Notes: generated by a model from the letters alone, not told the origin. A DNA stretch of 64,000 nt from an uncultured Collinsella sp. (GCA_900765115.1 CAAFQK010000102.1:1-64000); one strand, 5' to 3'. Numbered from the stretch's first letter, positions 34,558 to 49,086 are shown. Translations and numbers: made by a program.

Positions 34558-35496
34558 ATGGCATCTCAAGTTGAGCTCACCCCATGCGGGGCCATGTTTG
34601 ACATCTTTAAACGCGCGGCCCATCTGAGTCATATCGAGCTGTGCGGCTTGGTGCTCTCGTCCCGTCCGCTTGCCGACGGTCGCAGCCCTCAGAGCCGGGC
34701 CGCCGATCGCTCCTGGGTCTCGCGCTTTATCGTTCGCGCGCCGGTCGGTACGCTTCAGCAGCGTTTCTTTGCCGATTACGGGACCTCGGCCGCGCGCATT
34801 ATGTCGCAGCTGGCACTGCGCCAGCGCAATCCCATGGACTCCACGGCCGTGATCAATATGGTGTGCGGTCCTGCAGGTGAACCGATGGTACGCGCGCTCG
34901 AAGAGTGCCACCAGGACACGAATCTCTATCGCAACGCGCTCGATCGCCTGTCCCAGGCGGCGGAACTCATGCCCGCCGAGCGCGCCGAGGCCGTGCTGGT
35001 GCTGTTTGTCGCCGTCGGTTGTTCGGCGGATGTGCGGTCCTCGGTGAACTATGCCATCGACTACGCGCACGCGACCTGTGGCGGAGGCACCTCCACGCCG
35101 CGTTCGCTTGGCATGTCGATGACCGCGGGCGAACGCGAACCCGCCCCGGCGCACCCCTTGGGCTTGCTGCGCGTGCAAAACAGTTTTGTCGTGAGCGCCC
35201 CGCGCTGGATTCAGCCGAGTGAGCAGGGTGTTGAGATTGGCGCGCTGGCCACTGGTGAGGGCGATATTACCGACGTCGGCGACGATGTCTCGGCCCGCCA
35301 TGCCCATATCTGGTGCGATGCTCAAAATATCTGGCGCGTCGAGGACTTGTCGTCCACCAACGGAACCGTGGTGGTAAACGGGGCCACGCGCGTCTGCATT
35401 CAGGTCGAGCCCGGCCGTTCCGCCCAACTCAATCCCGGCGACGAGCTCAAGCTCGGCGAATCCACTACCTACGCCATCCTCTTCGGTGCTCTCTAG
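34558..35496 (+). CDS. FHA-domain protein
   Basis: 312 residues. The first 215 residues are soluble, with no recognised domain but conserved-looking FFADYGTSAARI and helical stretches. The C-terminal FHA domain (about 220-312) has VSARHAHIW, EDLSSTNGTVVVNG and GDELKLGEST. Likely the phospho-readout partner of the preceding kinase, from which it is separated by 3 nt. The middle of the protein contains no TM segment, so it is cytoplasmic. Confidence 0.85.
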   Translation: MASQVELTPCGAMFDIFKRAAHLSHIELCGLVLSSRPLADGRSPQSRAADRSWVSRFIVRAPVGTLQQRFFADYGTSAARIMSQLALRQRNPMDSTAVINMVCGPAGEPMVRALEECHQDTNLYRNALDRLSQAAELMPAERAEAVLVLFVAVGCSADVRSSVNYAIDYAHATCGGGTSTPRSLGMSMTAGEREPAPAHPLGLLRVQNSFVVSAPRWIQPSEQGVEIGALATGEGDITDVGDDVSARHAHIWCDAQNIWRVEDLSSTNGTVVVNGATRVCIQVEPGRSAQLNPGDELKLGESTTYAILFGAL

Positions 35497-35545
35497 CCGG
35501 CAGATAGGGACGTTCCTTTTCTGCCGGCACTTGGGGACACTCCTC
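35496..35545. repeat. GGGGAC-GTTCCTT-type intergenic repeat with CCGGCAG hairpin
   Basis: Arms GCCGGCAG / CTGCCGGC (35496-35503, 35521-35528) around a GGGACGTTCCTTTT core, then CACTTGGGGACACTCC. Near-identical text occurs at 48730-48775, and related GGGGAC / GTCCCC elements at 42891-42971 and 49036-49080. A dispersed repeat family, placed in 3' ends of operons. Confidence 0.65.
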
Positions 35546-35660
35546 GGCGCGCCAGAGCCGGTCGCCTGGGGATGGAGAGGCCATTTTGGCCCTTGGCAGT
35601 CACCCAAGGTAAACCTTTACCGCCCGCCTATATTTGCCGAAATTACACTTGAAGGCGGGG

Positions 35661-35947
35661 TACAATAAACCCGCATGCGGATTTTCGTTGCGGGCGCTTC
35701 CCATCGCCGGGGCGTGCCCGGGAGCATCCGGCATGCGGCCTTTGCGGCGCTCGGTCATGTGCAAGACGGGCGGTCGGGTCTGTGGGGCGCATCAGCTGGC
35801 CCTCGCCTCGGCATGCCTTCTCTCCACGCCATGTACCTGCTGCTGAGCCTGCCTGCCAGATGATTGGAAGCAACAGCGAAAATCCCATCACGCCAACATC
35901 CCGGCGATCGCCGGGGCCTGTATACCTATATGAGAGGAGAGGGGTAT
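35661..35947 (+). promoter_or_regulatory. nifJ promoter and long structured leader
   Basis: TACAAT (35661-35666) is a strong -10 candidate. A hairpin starts 7 nt later, with arms GCATGCGGAT (35673-35682) and ATCCGGCATGC (35726-35736, one bulge) and an inner GCTTCCC / GGGAGC pairing. About 210 nt of further leader follow before GAGGAGAGGGG and ATG 35948. There is no convincing ORF in it. I compared it by eye with SRP, 6S, tmRNA and RNase P landmarks and found none. Confidence 0.5.
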
Positions 35948-39487
<3,540 letters not shown>

Positions 39488-39497
39488 GTCTCCCACC

Positions 39498-39622
39498 GCA
39501 GGATCTGAGGGCTGACCTTCGCGGACGTCCTCGGACATGAAGGAACCCCCGCTGCGCACTACGTGCGGCGGGGGTTCCTTCGTCCTGCGGAATGTCCGCG
39601 AAGGTCAGCCCTCAGATCCTGC
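39498..39622. repeat. Nested inverted-repeat element with terminator core after nifJ
   Basis: Perfect outer arms of 29 bp (39498-39526 and 39594-39622) enclose a second perfect 14-bp stem (39539-39552 and 39568-39581) whose loop carries a further CGCAC / GTGCG pairing. The inner hairpin functions as a terminator for nifJ, 50 nt after its stop, but has no long T-tract. The outer arms look like the terminal repeats of a small non-coding element. Confidence 0.85.
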
Positions 39623-39764
39623 TACGACTACGTCCTCGGATTGTGGGGCTGCATGAGGGACGTGGTTGTGGGGGCCTTTTGTCCCCGTCGCTGTTTCGCG
39701 GCGCGGCCGCGAAACCACGCGTTACTTTGGTTATGGAGGGGGCTTGGTTGTTGGTTCAGATGAT

Positions 39765-41126
39765 CTAGAGAGATATGGGTGCAAATGAGAAATCGTTGTT
39801 GGGGTCGTCCTTTTCCATAAACTCATCGAGGCAGAATGTCATATAGATTGGAACGTACAGGATCTTGCCCTCTTCGCTAAGGTTTTCGTGGCTCAGCACA
39901 ACGGCCTCGGGAATCTTGTACTCGCCCACACTCATCAGGCGATCGAGGGCCGCATGTGCTCGAACTTTCTTGCCCGATTTGACTTCGATTGGGACAACAT
40001 GTCCTCGGGCGCCTTCGATTACAAAGTCGACTTCACCGACCTCACGTGTTTGGTAGTACCACGTATCTGCTCCGAGGGCAACAAGCTCCTGCGCGACCAC
40101 GTTTTCATAGAGACCGCCGAGGTTGGGGGTTTTCATATCTAGATATACAGCGCGTGCCGTGCTACCGGGATATCGCGATGCGAGCATTCCTGTATCGGAC
40201 TCGTATAGTTTGAAGGCGGCTGCCTTCTCTGTCCTCTTAAGAGGACTCCGGGCCTCCGTCACCTGGGGGACCATCAATCCAACGCCTGCGTTCACCAGCC
40301 ATAGGAAATCCTGCTCGTATTTTTGAAGACGAGCTCCCTCGCCTAGAGACGAGACGATAAAGCGATGGGACTCCGCCTCAAGCTGAACGGGAATTTGCTC
40401 GAAAATGGAGCGAACGTTAAACGCTCGAGTCGATGCATATTTAGAGATATCGCTTTTGTACTGATCGACTAGCTGAATTTGAAGCACACGCGTTCTCACG
40501 AGCGAATAGCCCGAATCGATATAGTTCTGAACGACCTCTGGCATGCCGCCGCAAACGATATAGGCTCTAAAGTTTTTGAGCATCGCCTCATGAATATAGT
40601 TTTCGACGGGACGTCTCTCGACAAGGCAGCTGCGAATGTCTGCAAGCACATTCTCGCTGATGCTGTTTGCCCAACAGAACTCTTCAAAATCCATCGGTCG
40701 CATAACAATGTGCTCGACATACCCCACCGGAAAAGAAGAGATCCCCTTAAACTCAGTCCCAAGCATAGACCCCGAGAAGACATAGCTAAAGCGTCCGTCC
40801 TCGACCAGCGCCTTCATAAGTGTAACGATCTGCGGATACTCCTGAATCTCATCGACGAAGATAAGCGTGTCTCCTTCAACAAGCGGTGCATCCGCAAGAA
40901 GGGCCACACGGTTGATGAAGTCAATGGAGTTCTTAGCGCCAACAAGTACGTCTCTTGCCTCGGCATCGAGTAGCAGATTGACCTCATAATACGAAGCGTA
41001 GTTGCTCTTTCCAAACGCGCGAATTGCATAGCTCTTGCCAATCTGACGCGCGCCAGTAACAAGCAACGCTTTATTGGATTTGTTCTTCCAGCTCAAAAGC
41101 CTGTCAGTGACCTTACGGCGTAGCAT
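39765..41126 (-). CDS. ATP-binding protein (AAA N-terminus, DUF4143 C-terminus)
   Basis: 453 residues. Walker A GARQIGKS near 24-31, Walker B TLIFVDEIQE near 90; the C-terminal DUF4143 part contains VGEVDFVIEG and PIEVKSGKK, a restriction-endonuclease-like motif. Common accessory genes, often linked to mobile or defence loci, of unproven function. Base composition is clearly lower in GC than nifJ and arcC on either side, and a 34-bp tandem repeat lies at its 5' end; both suggest recent acquisition. Confidence 0.88.
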   Translation of the reverse strand: MLRRKVTDRLLSWKNKSNKALLVTGARQIGKSYAIRAFGKSNYASYYEVNLLLDAEARDVLVGAKNSIDFINRVALLADAPLVEGDTLIFVDEIQEYPQIVTLMKALVEDGRFSYVFSGSMLGTEFKGISSFPVGYVEHIVMRPMDFEEFCWANSISENVLADIRSCLVERRPVENYIHEAMLKNFRAYIVCGGMPEVVQNYIDSGYSLVRTRVLQIQLVDQYKSDISKYASTRAFNVRSIFEQIPVQLEAESHRFIVSSLGEGARLQKYEQDFLWLVNAGVGLMVPQVTEARSPLKRTEKAAAFKLYESDTGMLASRYPGSTARAVYLDMKTPNLGGLYENVVAQELVALGADTWYYQTREVGEVDFVIEGARGHVVPIEVKSGKKVRAHAALDRLMSVGEYKIPEAVVLSHENLSEEGKILYVPIYMTFCLDEFMEKDDPNNDFSFAPISL

Positions 41127-41141
41127 TAAAACCCCTCAATG

Positions 41142-41227
41142 ACAAAAATTGGCAAATAGATTTGACCCTAATCATACAAAAATTGGCAGATAGATTTGAC
41201 CCAAATCATACAAAAATTTGCAAATAG
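41142..41227. repeat. 34-bp tandem repeat (2.5 units) upstream of the DUF4143 gene
   Basis: Units start at 41142, 41176 and 41210. Each begins ACAAAAATT.GCA.ATAG; the first two share GATTTGACCC and end AATCAT, and the third is truncated after ATAG. Differences are few. They lie 16-101 nt upstream of the start codon on the minus strand and fall in its promoter or leader. Confidence 0.85.
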
Positions 41228-41450
41228 CAAAGCTCGCTTAGGCCTCAAAGCCAGCGAGCCAGCACGGTACTTTGCGAAAAGGCTGGCAGCGCCGTTGTTG
41301 AGGGTGGCCAGGTTGGCAGTGGCGCCGTTAGCGTTCTCGGCTGCTTGGGCGCGCAGGAGCGAAAGGGCGTCGGCAGCGTTCATGCAGAAGCCGACGGTAA
41401 AGTTCCATACTGCGAACTCGCAGTCGCTTGCCGCGGGGTGAAGCGCGATC
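41228..41450 (-). pseudogene. Possible gene remnant
   Basis: GC-rich segment next to the AT-rich repeat. The minus strand encodes an in-frame stretch with coding-like composition (FAVWNFTVGFCMNAADALSLL, Ala/Asn-rich onward), which runs without a stop into the tandem repeats. No ribosome site and no recognised family. It could be the truncated end of an older gene; the evidence is weak. Confidence 0.25.
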
Positions 41451-41818
41451 GGCTATCCCTTATGTTGGATGAAAAGCCCCATGTTTTTGCAGGGATGCAT
41501 ACTCGTCAAATTAATGTATAGAATCGCGTATAGTGCGAGTAAGATATTGCGCTGTCCGTTTTGTGTTTAGCAAAGATATAGTTTGCATAATCTGGTCTAA
41601 TCCCTGCTCTATTTAAATAAAGTTGCACGTAAATGGCGTAGATATACCTGAACTGGGCTTCTTTACGCTGAGCGGGTAAAATCGACCGTTCGCCGCTTAG
41701 GTATTTCCAAAATGAATAAAATGAGCGATAAAGAGAATATAAACCCTAATAAACTCGCGTATCGCACGGACGCGGGTTATTAATGGGTTGTAGGCCTTTT
41801 ACAGAAAGGATTCCAGCA
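41451..41818 (+). promoter_or_regulatory. arcC upstream region and leader hairpin
   Basis: AT-rich region without a gene. TATAAA at 41738-41743 is a -10 candidate, with a hairpin starting 5 nt later: arms 41748-41760 and 41770-41781 (one bulge). AAGGA lies 8 nt before ATG 41819. A TTTGCATAATC motif at 41582-41592 resembles the TTGCATAA sites upstream of ybaB. Confidence 0.45.
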
Positions 41819-42781
41819 ATGTCTAAGCCTCTTGGCAAGCCCGATCGTATTGTCGTCGCCCTCGGCGGCAACGCCCTCGGCAACAACCCCGTCGAGCAGA
41901 TCGAGGCCGTGAGCAACACCGCCCACGCTCTCCTCGGCCTCATCGAGCAGGGCAACGAGATCATCATCACCCACGGCAACGGCCCGCAGGTCGGCATGAT
42001 CCAGAACGCCTTCGCCGCCGCCCACGACGCCATCGGCACCCCCGAGATGCCGCTGCCCGAGTGCGGCGCCATGTCCCAGGGCTACATCGGCTATCACCTG
42101 CAGCAGGGCATCGGCCGCGAGATGCACAAGCGCTACAAGCGTTGGCACGCCGCCACCGTCGTCACCCAGATCGAGTGCGATCCCGACGATCCCGCGTTCA
42201 AGAACCCGACCAAGCCGATCGGCCCCTTCTACACCGAGGAGCAGGCCAAGGAGTTCATGGCCGAGGATCCCTCCAAGGTCTTCGTCGAGGATTCCGGCCG
42301 CGGCTGGCGTCGCGTCGTCGCCTCCCCCGATCCCAAGAAGATCGTCGAGGCCGACTCCATCCTCAACCTGCTCGACAACGAGTTCATCGTCATCGCCTGC
42401 GGTGGCGGCGGCATCCCCGTCGTCCGCGACTACGAGAACAAGGGCTGCTACAAGGGCGTTCCCGCCGTCATCGACAAGGACCTGGGCGGCGAGCTGCTGG
42501 CCGAGGACTGCGACGCCGACGTCCTGTTCCTGCTGACCGCCGTCGAGCACGTCGCCATCAACTTTGGCAAGCCCAACCAGGAGGAGCTCGAGGACCTCAC
42601 CGCCGACGAGGCCGAGCGCCTGGCCGACGAGGGTCAGTTCGGCAAGGGTTCCATGGAGCCCAAGGTCCGCGCCGCCATCAAGTTCGCCCGCTCCCGCAAG
42701 GGCCGCACCTGCATCATCGGCGCCCTGGACAAGGCCGCCGAGACCATGGCCGGCCTCTCCGGTACCCGCATCCACGAGTAG
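41819..42781 (+). CDS. arcC: Carbamate kinase
   Basis: 320 residues, full length. N-terminal IVVALGGNALG, then ITHGNGPQVG (carbamoyl site), and IACGGGGIPVV near residue 198; all are typical of the amino acid kinase fold of ArcC. It makes ATP and carbamate from carbamoyl phosphate and ADP, the last step of arginine deimination. It stands alone: arcA and arcB are not nearby, so carbamoyl phosphate may come from another source such as agmatine or allantoin routes. Highly biased codon use implies strong expression. Confidence 0.96.
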   Translation: MSKPLGKPDRIVVALGGNALGNNPVEQIEAVSNTAHALLGLIEQGNEIIITHGNGPQVGMIQNAFAAAHDAIGTPEMPLPECGAMSQGYIGYHLQQGIGREMHKRYKRWHAATVVTQIECDPDDPAFKNPTKPIGPFYTEEQAKEFMAEDPSKVFVEDSGRGWRRVVASPDPKKIVEADSILNLLDNEFIVIACGGGGIPVVRDYENKGCYKGVPAVIDKDLGGELLAEDCDADVLFLLTAVEHVAINFGKPNQEELEDLTADEAERLADEGQFGKGSMEPKVRAAIKFARSRKGRTCIIGALDKAAETMAGLSGTRIHE

Positions 42782-42846
42782 CCCCTACTCCGTTGCCTCT
42801 CCCGTGGGCGCCAGGCAAAGCGCCCACAAACTAGCCTCTCTTCATG

Positions 42847-42880
42847 AGCCCCGCGGTCCGCTCCGACTGCGGGGCTTTTG
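42847..42880 (+). terminator. arcC intrinsic terminator
   Basis: 8-bp stem AGCCCCGC (42847-42854) with GCGGGGCT (42869-42876) followed by TTTT. It lies 65 nt past the arcC stop. Confidence 0.8.
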
Positions 42881-42890
42881 CTATTCACCT

Positions 42891-42971
42891 AGTCATTGGG
42901 GACGTTCTTAAACGACTAGTCAAACAAGAACGTCCACAACGACTACTCATTTAAGTCTGTCCCCAATGACT
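42891..42971. repeat. 81-bp element with 13-bp terminal inverted repeats (GGGGAC family)
   Basis: Perfect terminal arms AGTCATTGGGGAC (42891-42903) and GTCCCCAATGACT (42959-42971). A second inner pair, ACGTTCTT (42902-42909) and AAGAACGT (42926-42933). No ORF. Related fragments at 35505-35545, 48730-48775 and 49036-49080. A GGAAAGCGCATC unit of the other family follows directly at 42974. The remaining 42972-43136 shows no gene. Confidence 0.75.
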
Positions 42972-43136
42972 GCGGAAAGCGCATCTCACACCGGCACATG
43001 GCTTTCGGGTCCTTTCTCCGTGCTCCCTATAAGTTCGGCTGGACTCCCCGCAACCTGTTCCGAGTTGGCGGAACGAGCGCGACGTGGAGTGTCATTCTTT
43101 ACCGCGTTAGACTAGACGCAGGGAAAGGAGGAGGAC

Positions 43137-45032
43137 ATGGATGCTCGCGTCAAGCAGCTTGTAAATATGATCGAGGACGCTCAGCCTGTCGCTATCGCGG
43201 TACTTGCCAAGCGTCTCGAGGTAAGCGAGCGCGCCGTGAGAAACTATATCCATCGCGCAAACGACAACCTTGCAGGGGTTGCACGCATCGTTGGCAGCAA
43301 GGGGCAGTATCGTATCGATGTTGCACGTGCAGATGAGCTTGCTCGCTTGCTAGACGGTGCGGCTCAGGCCCATCCGGGCATTCCTGATACGCGCGACGGC
43401 CGTGTGTCCTTCCTTCTTAACGACCTCCTCATGCGGTCCCAGTGGGTGACGATTGAGGAGTATGCGGATTTACTCTACGTTTCGGCGCGAACTCTGTCCA
43501 ATGACATGCGTCTGGTAGAGCAGAAACTCGCCCAATTTGACTTAACGCTCGAAAAGCGCCCACGCTACGGAATCCGCGTTGCGGGCGGGGAGTCGCAACG
43601 GCGCCTGTGCCTGGCCTCGCTGGTGAGGCCCGTGTTGCCCGACACCGACGATGCAAAGCTCGCCGAGCGCCTGCGGGCCATCGCCGCATGTGTGGACGAT
43701 GCCCTGACGGCCTCGCCCGTCACGGTGAGCTCGCTGGCATCCCGCAATCTCATCATGCATCTTTACATTGCTCTTGGCCGCATCGAGCAGGGCTGCTATG
43801 TCCCAGCTGCAGAATCGGACGTTCAAAAACTGGAGGGAACGCGCGAATACGCCGCGGCTTTCCAGATTGCCGCAAACATCAAGGATGCCCTGGGCGTGAG
43901 CATGCCCCGAGAAGAGGTTGCCTTTATCGCAATCCATTTGCTCGGCAGGGGCACGGGCGTGCCCGAGAAGGGCTCTGCCGTTATCTCGGACGAGATGTGG
44001 GAGATTGCTTCCGAGATGGTACGTGCGGTCAACGATGAGTTTAGGTTTGACTTTAGCGGCGATCTTGAACTTCGCATGAACCTTGCTCGGCATATCGGCC
44101 CTCTGGGCTATCGCCTTGAATATCACATGCATATGGATAACCCCATGCTGCCCGATATCAAGACGAGGTTTCCGTTGGCCTATTCGATGGCAGCTGGCAC
44201 CTCGCAGGTACTCGAGCGTCATTTTGGCAGCCAGCCCTCTGATGAAGAGCTCGGCTACATCGCCATGGCATTTGCCCTGGCCCTCGAGCAGCAAGCCGAC
44301 CAGCCGCGTCGCAAACGCATCCTGATCGTGTGCGCCTCGGGAGCGGGAAGCGCCCGTATGCTCGAGCACCAGTACCGCAAGCAGTTTGGCATGTATATCG
44401 ATTCGATTGAGACATGCGATGTCGCCCGCGTGGGAACGTTCGATTTTTCGCATATCGACTACGTGTTCACAACGGTGCCGCTCAACGTCAAGTTGCCCGT
44501 GCCCGTCCGCGAGGCCGATTTCTTCTTGGAGACGAGCGATGTCAACGCTATCCGCAAGGTGCTGAGCGACGACACTGCGCAATCGGACTCCGTGAGCTCT
44601 TTCTTTAGCCGTGCCCTGTTCTTCAACCGCGTTGAGGCGTCGTCGAAGCAGGCCGTTCTCCGATATCTCTCCGAGCGCGCCGTCGAGAGCGGCCGTGTCG
44701 ATGCCCAGTTTGCCCAAGAGGTCGCCGAGCGCGAGAGCGCGAGCGCCACCTCGTTTGGCAATGGGGTAGCCATGCCCCATGGGATGCATCCCTTGAGCGC
44801 CGAGGCCTTTGTTACCGTGGGCCTGCTCGAACATCCCATTCTTTGGGACGAATACGGCCATGAGGTCGATATCGTCTTTATGGTGTCGTTTGCCCGGTCG
44901 GGCGGCGATGAGGCGCGGATCTTGAGCTCACTGCTCGCCGAGATCTTTATGGACCGCCAGGGGGTCGAGCGCCTACGCGAGCGCCGGTCCTGGCATGAGC
45001 TGATGGCGCTTGTGCAAGCGCATACGGCTTAA
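43137..45032 (+). CDS. PRD-containing BglG/LicR-family regulator of a PTS operon
   Basis: 631 residues. N-terminal winged HTH (LAKRLEVSERAVRNYIHRAN), a second HTH-like region, two PTS regulation domains (about 160-390), an EIIB-like domain (IVCASGAGSARML near 400), and a C-terminal EIIA-like domain with the active His in GVAMPHGMHP near 545. PRD His residues are phosphorylated by HPr and the PTS, so activity follows sugar availability. It is divergently shaped like LicR/MtlR and sits at the head of a cellobiose-type PTS operon, its likely target. GGAGGAGG precedes ATG 43137. Confidence 0.92.
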   Translation: MDARVKQLVNMIEDAQPVAIAVLAKRLEVSERAVRNYIHRANDNLAGVARIVGSKGQYRIDVARADELARLLDGAAQAHPGIPDTRDGRVSFLLNDLLMRSQWVTIEEYADLLYVSARTLSNDMRLVEQKLAQFDLTLEKRPRYGIRVAGGESQRRLCLASLVRPVLPDTDDAKLAERLRAIAACVDDALTASPVTVSSLASRNLIMHLYIALGRIEQGCYVPAAESDVQKLEGTREYAAAFQIAANIKDALGVSMPREEVAFIAIHLLGRGTGVPEKGSAVISDEMWEIASEMVRAVNDEFRFDFSGDLELRMNLARHIGPLGYRLEYHMHMDNPMLPDIKTRFPLAYSMAAGTSQVLERHFGSQPSDEELGYIAMAFALALEQQADQPRRKRILIVCASGAGSARMLEHQYRKQFGMYIDSIETCDVARVGTFDFSHIDYVFTTVPLNVKLPVPVREADFFLETSDVNAIRKVLSDDTAQSDSVSSFFSRALFFNRVEASSKQAVLRYLSERAVESGRVDAQFAQEVAERESASATSFGNGVAMPHGMHPLSAEAFVTVGLLEHPILWDEYGHEVDIVFMVSFARSGGDEARILSSLLAEIFMDRQGVERLRERRSWHELMALVQAHTA

Positions 45033-45151
45033 GACTTCTTTTGTCGATGACCCTGTCAGTCTACCTGCAATAAACCTCGAGGATTGCGGGCGGGAGATAG
45101 GCGTTTCGAATATTCAAGTACAAACCAAACATCACGGGAGAGGAGACCGTT

Positions 45152-45478
45152 ATGGACGATCAGGGAACCGAGATGGTTTCGTTTCAGCTGGTCGCTGCAG
45201 CGGGAGAGGCACGCAGCCTTGCCTTCGAAGCCCTTGAAAAGGCAAAGGCGGGGGATTTTGACGCCGCCGCCAAACTCATGAAGCAGTCAAAGGATGCGGG
45301 AATCAAGGCTCACCACATCCAAACGCAGCTGCTTTCGACTGAGGCAGCGGGCGAGCATCTGTCGGTGGATGTGTTGCTGGTCCATGCTCAGGACCACCTC
45401 ATGTGCTCCATGCTTGCTCAGGAGCTCGTGCAGGAGCTGATCTGCCTGTATGAGCGCACTGCAACCAAGAACGCCTAG
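45152..45478 (+). CDS. PTS lactose/cellobiose family IIA component
   Basis: 108 residues, the standard length for IIA-Lac/Chb. Family pattern: AAAGEARSLAFEALEKAKAG, then the phosphorylated His in LLVHAQDHLM near residue 84. It receives phosphate from HPr and passes it to the IIB protein encoded just downstream. GGAGAGGAG lies upstream. Second gene of the operon led by the PRD regulator. Confidence 0.94.
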   Translation: MDDQGTEMVSFQLVAAAGEARSLAFEALEKAKAGDFDAAAKLMKQSKDAGIKAHHIQTQLLSTEAAGEHLSVDVLLVHAQDHLMCSMLAQELVQELICLYERTATKNA

Positions 45479-45524
45479 CGGCGTGCGGTGACTATCCAAC
45501 CAATCAATGCGAAGGGAATCCCTT

Positions 45525-45818
45525 ATGAAGATCCTTCTTGTTTGCGCAGCTGGTCTGTCTACAAGCATTCTGATGAAGAAACTCGAGAAATATGCGGAGC
45601 AAAACGGCATCGAGCTCGATATCGATGCGGTGGGTATCGGCGAGTATCAGGAGACGTGCGCCAATTATGACGTGCTGCTCTTGGGGCCGCAGGTGTCCTA
45701 CCAGCTCAACACCGTCAAGCAGGGGAGCGGTAAGCCGACCGCGGTCATCCCCGCACAGGACTACGGCATGGGCAACGCCGCCAACGTGCTGGCACTCGCC
45801 CAGTCGCTGTTGGGTTAG
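45525..45818 (+). CDS. PTS lactose/cellobiose family IIB component
   Basis: 97 residues from ATG 45525 (GAAGGGA upstream; the longer frame start lacks one). The active Cys lies in LLVCAAGLSTS near residue 8, typical of IIB-Chb. It transfers phosphate from IIA to the sugar on IIC. It ends 9 nt before the IIC gene, so the two are translationally linked. Confidence 0.94.
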   Translation: MKILLVCAAGLSTSILMKKLEKYAEQNGIELDIDAVGIGEYQETCANYDVLLLGPQVSYQLNTVKQGSGKPTAVIPAQDYGMGNAANVLALAQSLLG

Positions 45819-45827
45819 GAGGCAACC

Positions 45828-48633
<2,806 letters not shown>

Positions 48634-48649
48634 CTCTTGCAGGTCTGTT

Positions 48650-48684
48650 GCCCCCGCGGTCCGCTTCGGCCGCAGGGGCTTTTG
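48650..48684 (+). terminator. Terminator of the cellobiose PTS operon
   Basis: 10-bp stem GCCCCCGCGG (48650-48659) with CCGCAGGGGC (48670-48679), one mismatch, then TTTTGTT. 17 nt after the GH1 stop. Confidence 0.8.
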
Positions 48685-48726
48685 TTATTGAGGCGGCTGT
48701 TCATGAGGAGCATTGCAGGCTGCGGA

Positions 48727-49080
48727 AACCCGGCACTTGGGGACGTTCCTTTCCTGCCGGCAGCTTGGGACAGTCCTTAAAGGCCGCATCGATCAACTGC
48801 GGAAAGCACATCCCAGAATGAGCGTCCAACATGGGGTGCGGTTTCCCTTGAGGCCCTCAATCGGAAAATGCATCCCGGATTTTTGTCGAAAAGCGGTCCC
48901 TAGTTTCCCAAACGGGCCGCTAACGGAAAGCGCATCCCGCTATTGGGCCCCAAAGCAGGATGCGCTTTCCGTGCTGGCAGTTCCAAGCAGTTCGGGATGG
49001 CCCTTTTCGTTTGCTCTCGGCCGGCGTCCGTAAGACTGTCCCCGACGACCACTCATTTAAGTCTGTCCCCAATGAGTGCC
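48727..49080. repeat. Mosaic of two intergenic repeat families
   Basis: The 453-bp gap 48634-49086 has no gene. From 48730 to 48775 it repeats the GGGGACGTTCCTTTCCTGCCGGCAG text of 35505-35545. From 48801 to 48970 it holds alternating GGAAA-CGCATCCC half-sites (48801-48814, 48833-48847 reversed, 48863-48876, 48925-48938, 48958-48970 reversed), as at 19690-19827. From 49036 to 49080 it repeats the CATTTAAGTCTGTCCCCAATGA text of 42946-42970. Confidence 0.7.
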
Positions 49081-49086
49081 CAATGA

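Noticed and set aside
35667..35947. Known stable RNA (SRP, 6S, tmRNA, RNase P) in the nifJ leader
   Set aside because: None of the landmark motifs was found: no SRP GGAAG-type loop with its flanks, no tmRNA tag ORF, no RNase P GAGGAAAGTCCGGGC. A structured leader remains possible.
41142..41227. CRISPR array
   Set aside because: The 34-bp units abut with no spacer between them, so it is a tandem repeat.
41780..42775. 331-residue minus-strand frame opposite arcC
   Set aside because: Same cause: antisense of a highly biased gene, no motif, no ribosome site.
48713..49033. 106-residue plus-strand open frame in the repeat region
   Set aside because: Made almost wholly of the two intergenic repeat families, with no ribosome site; not a gene.
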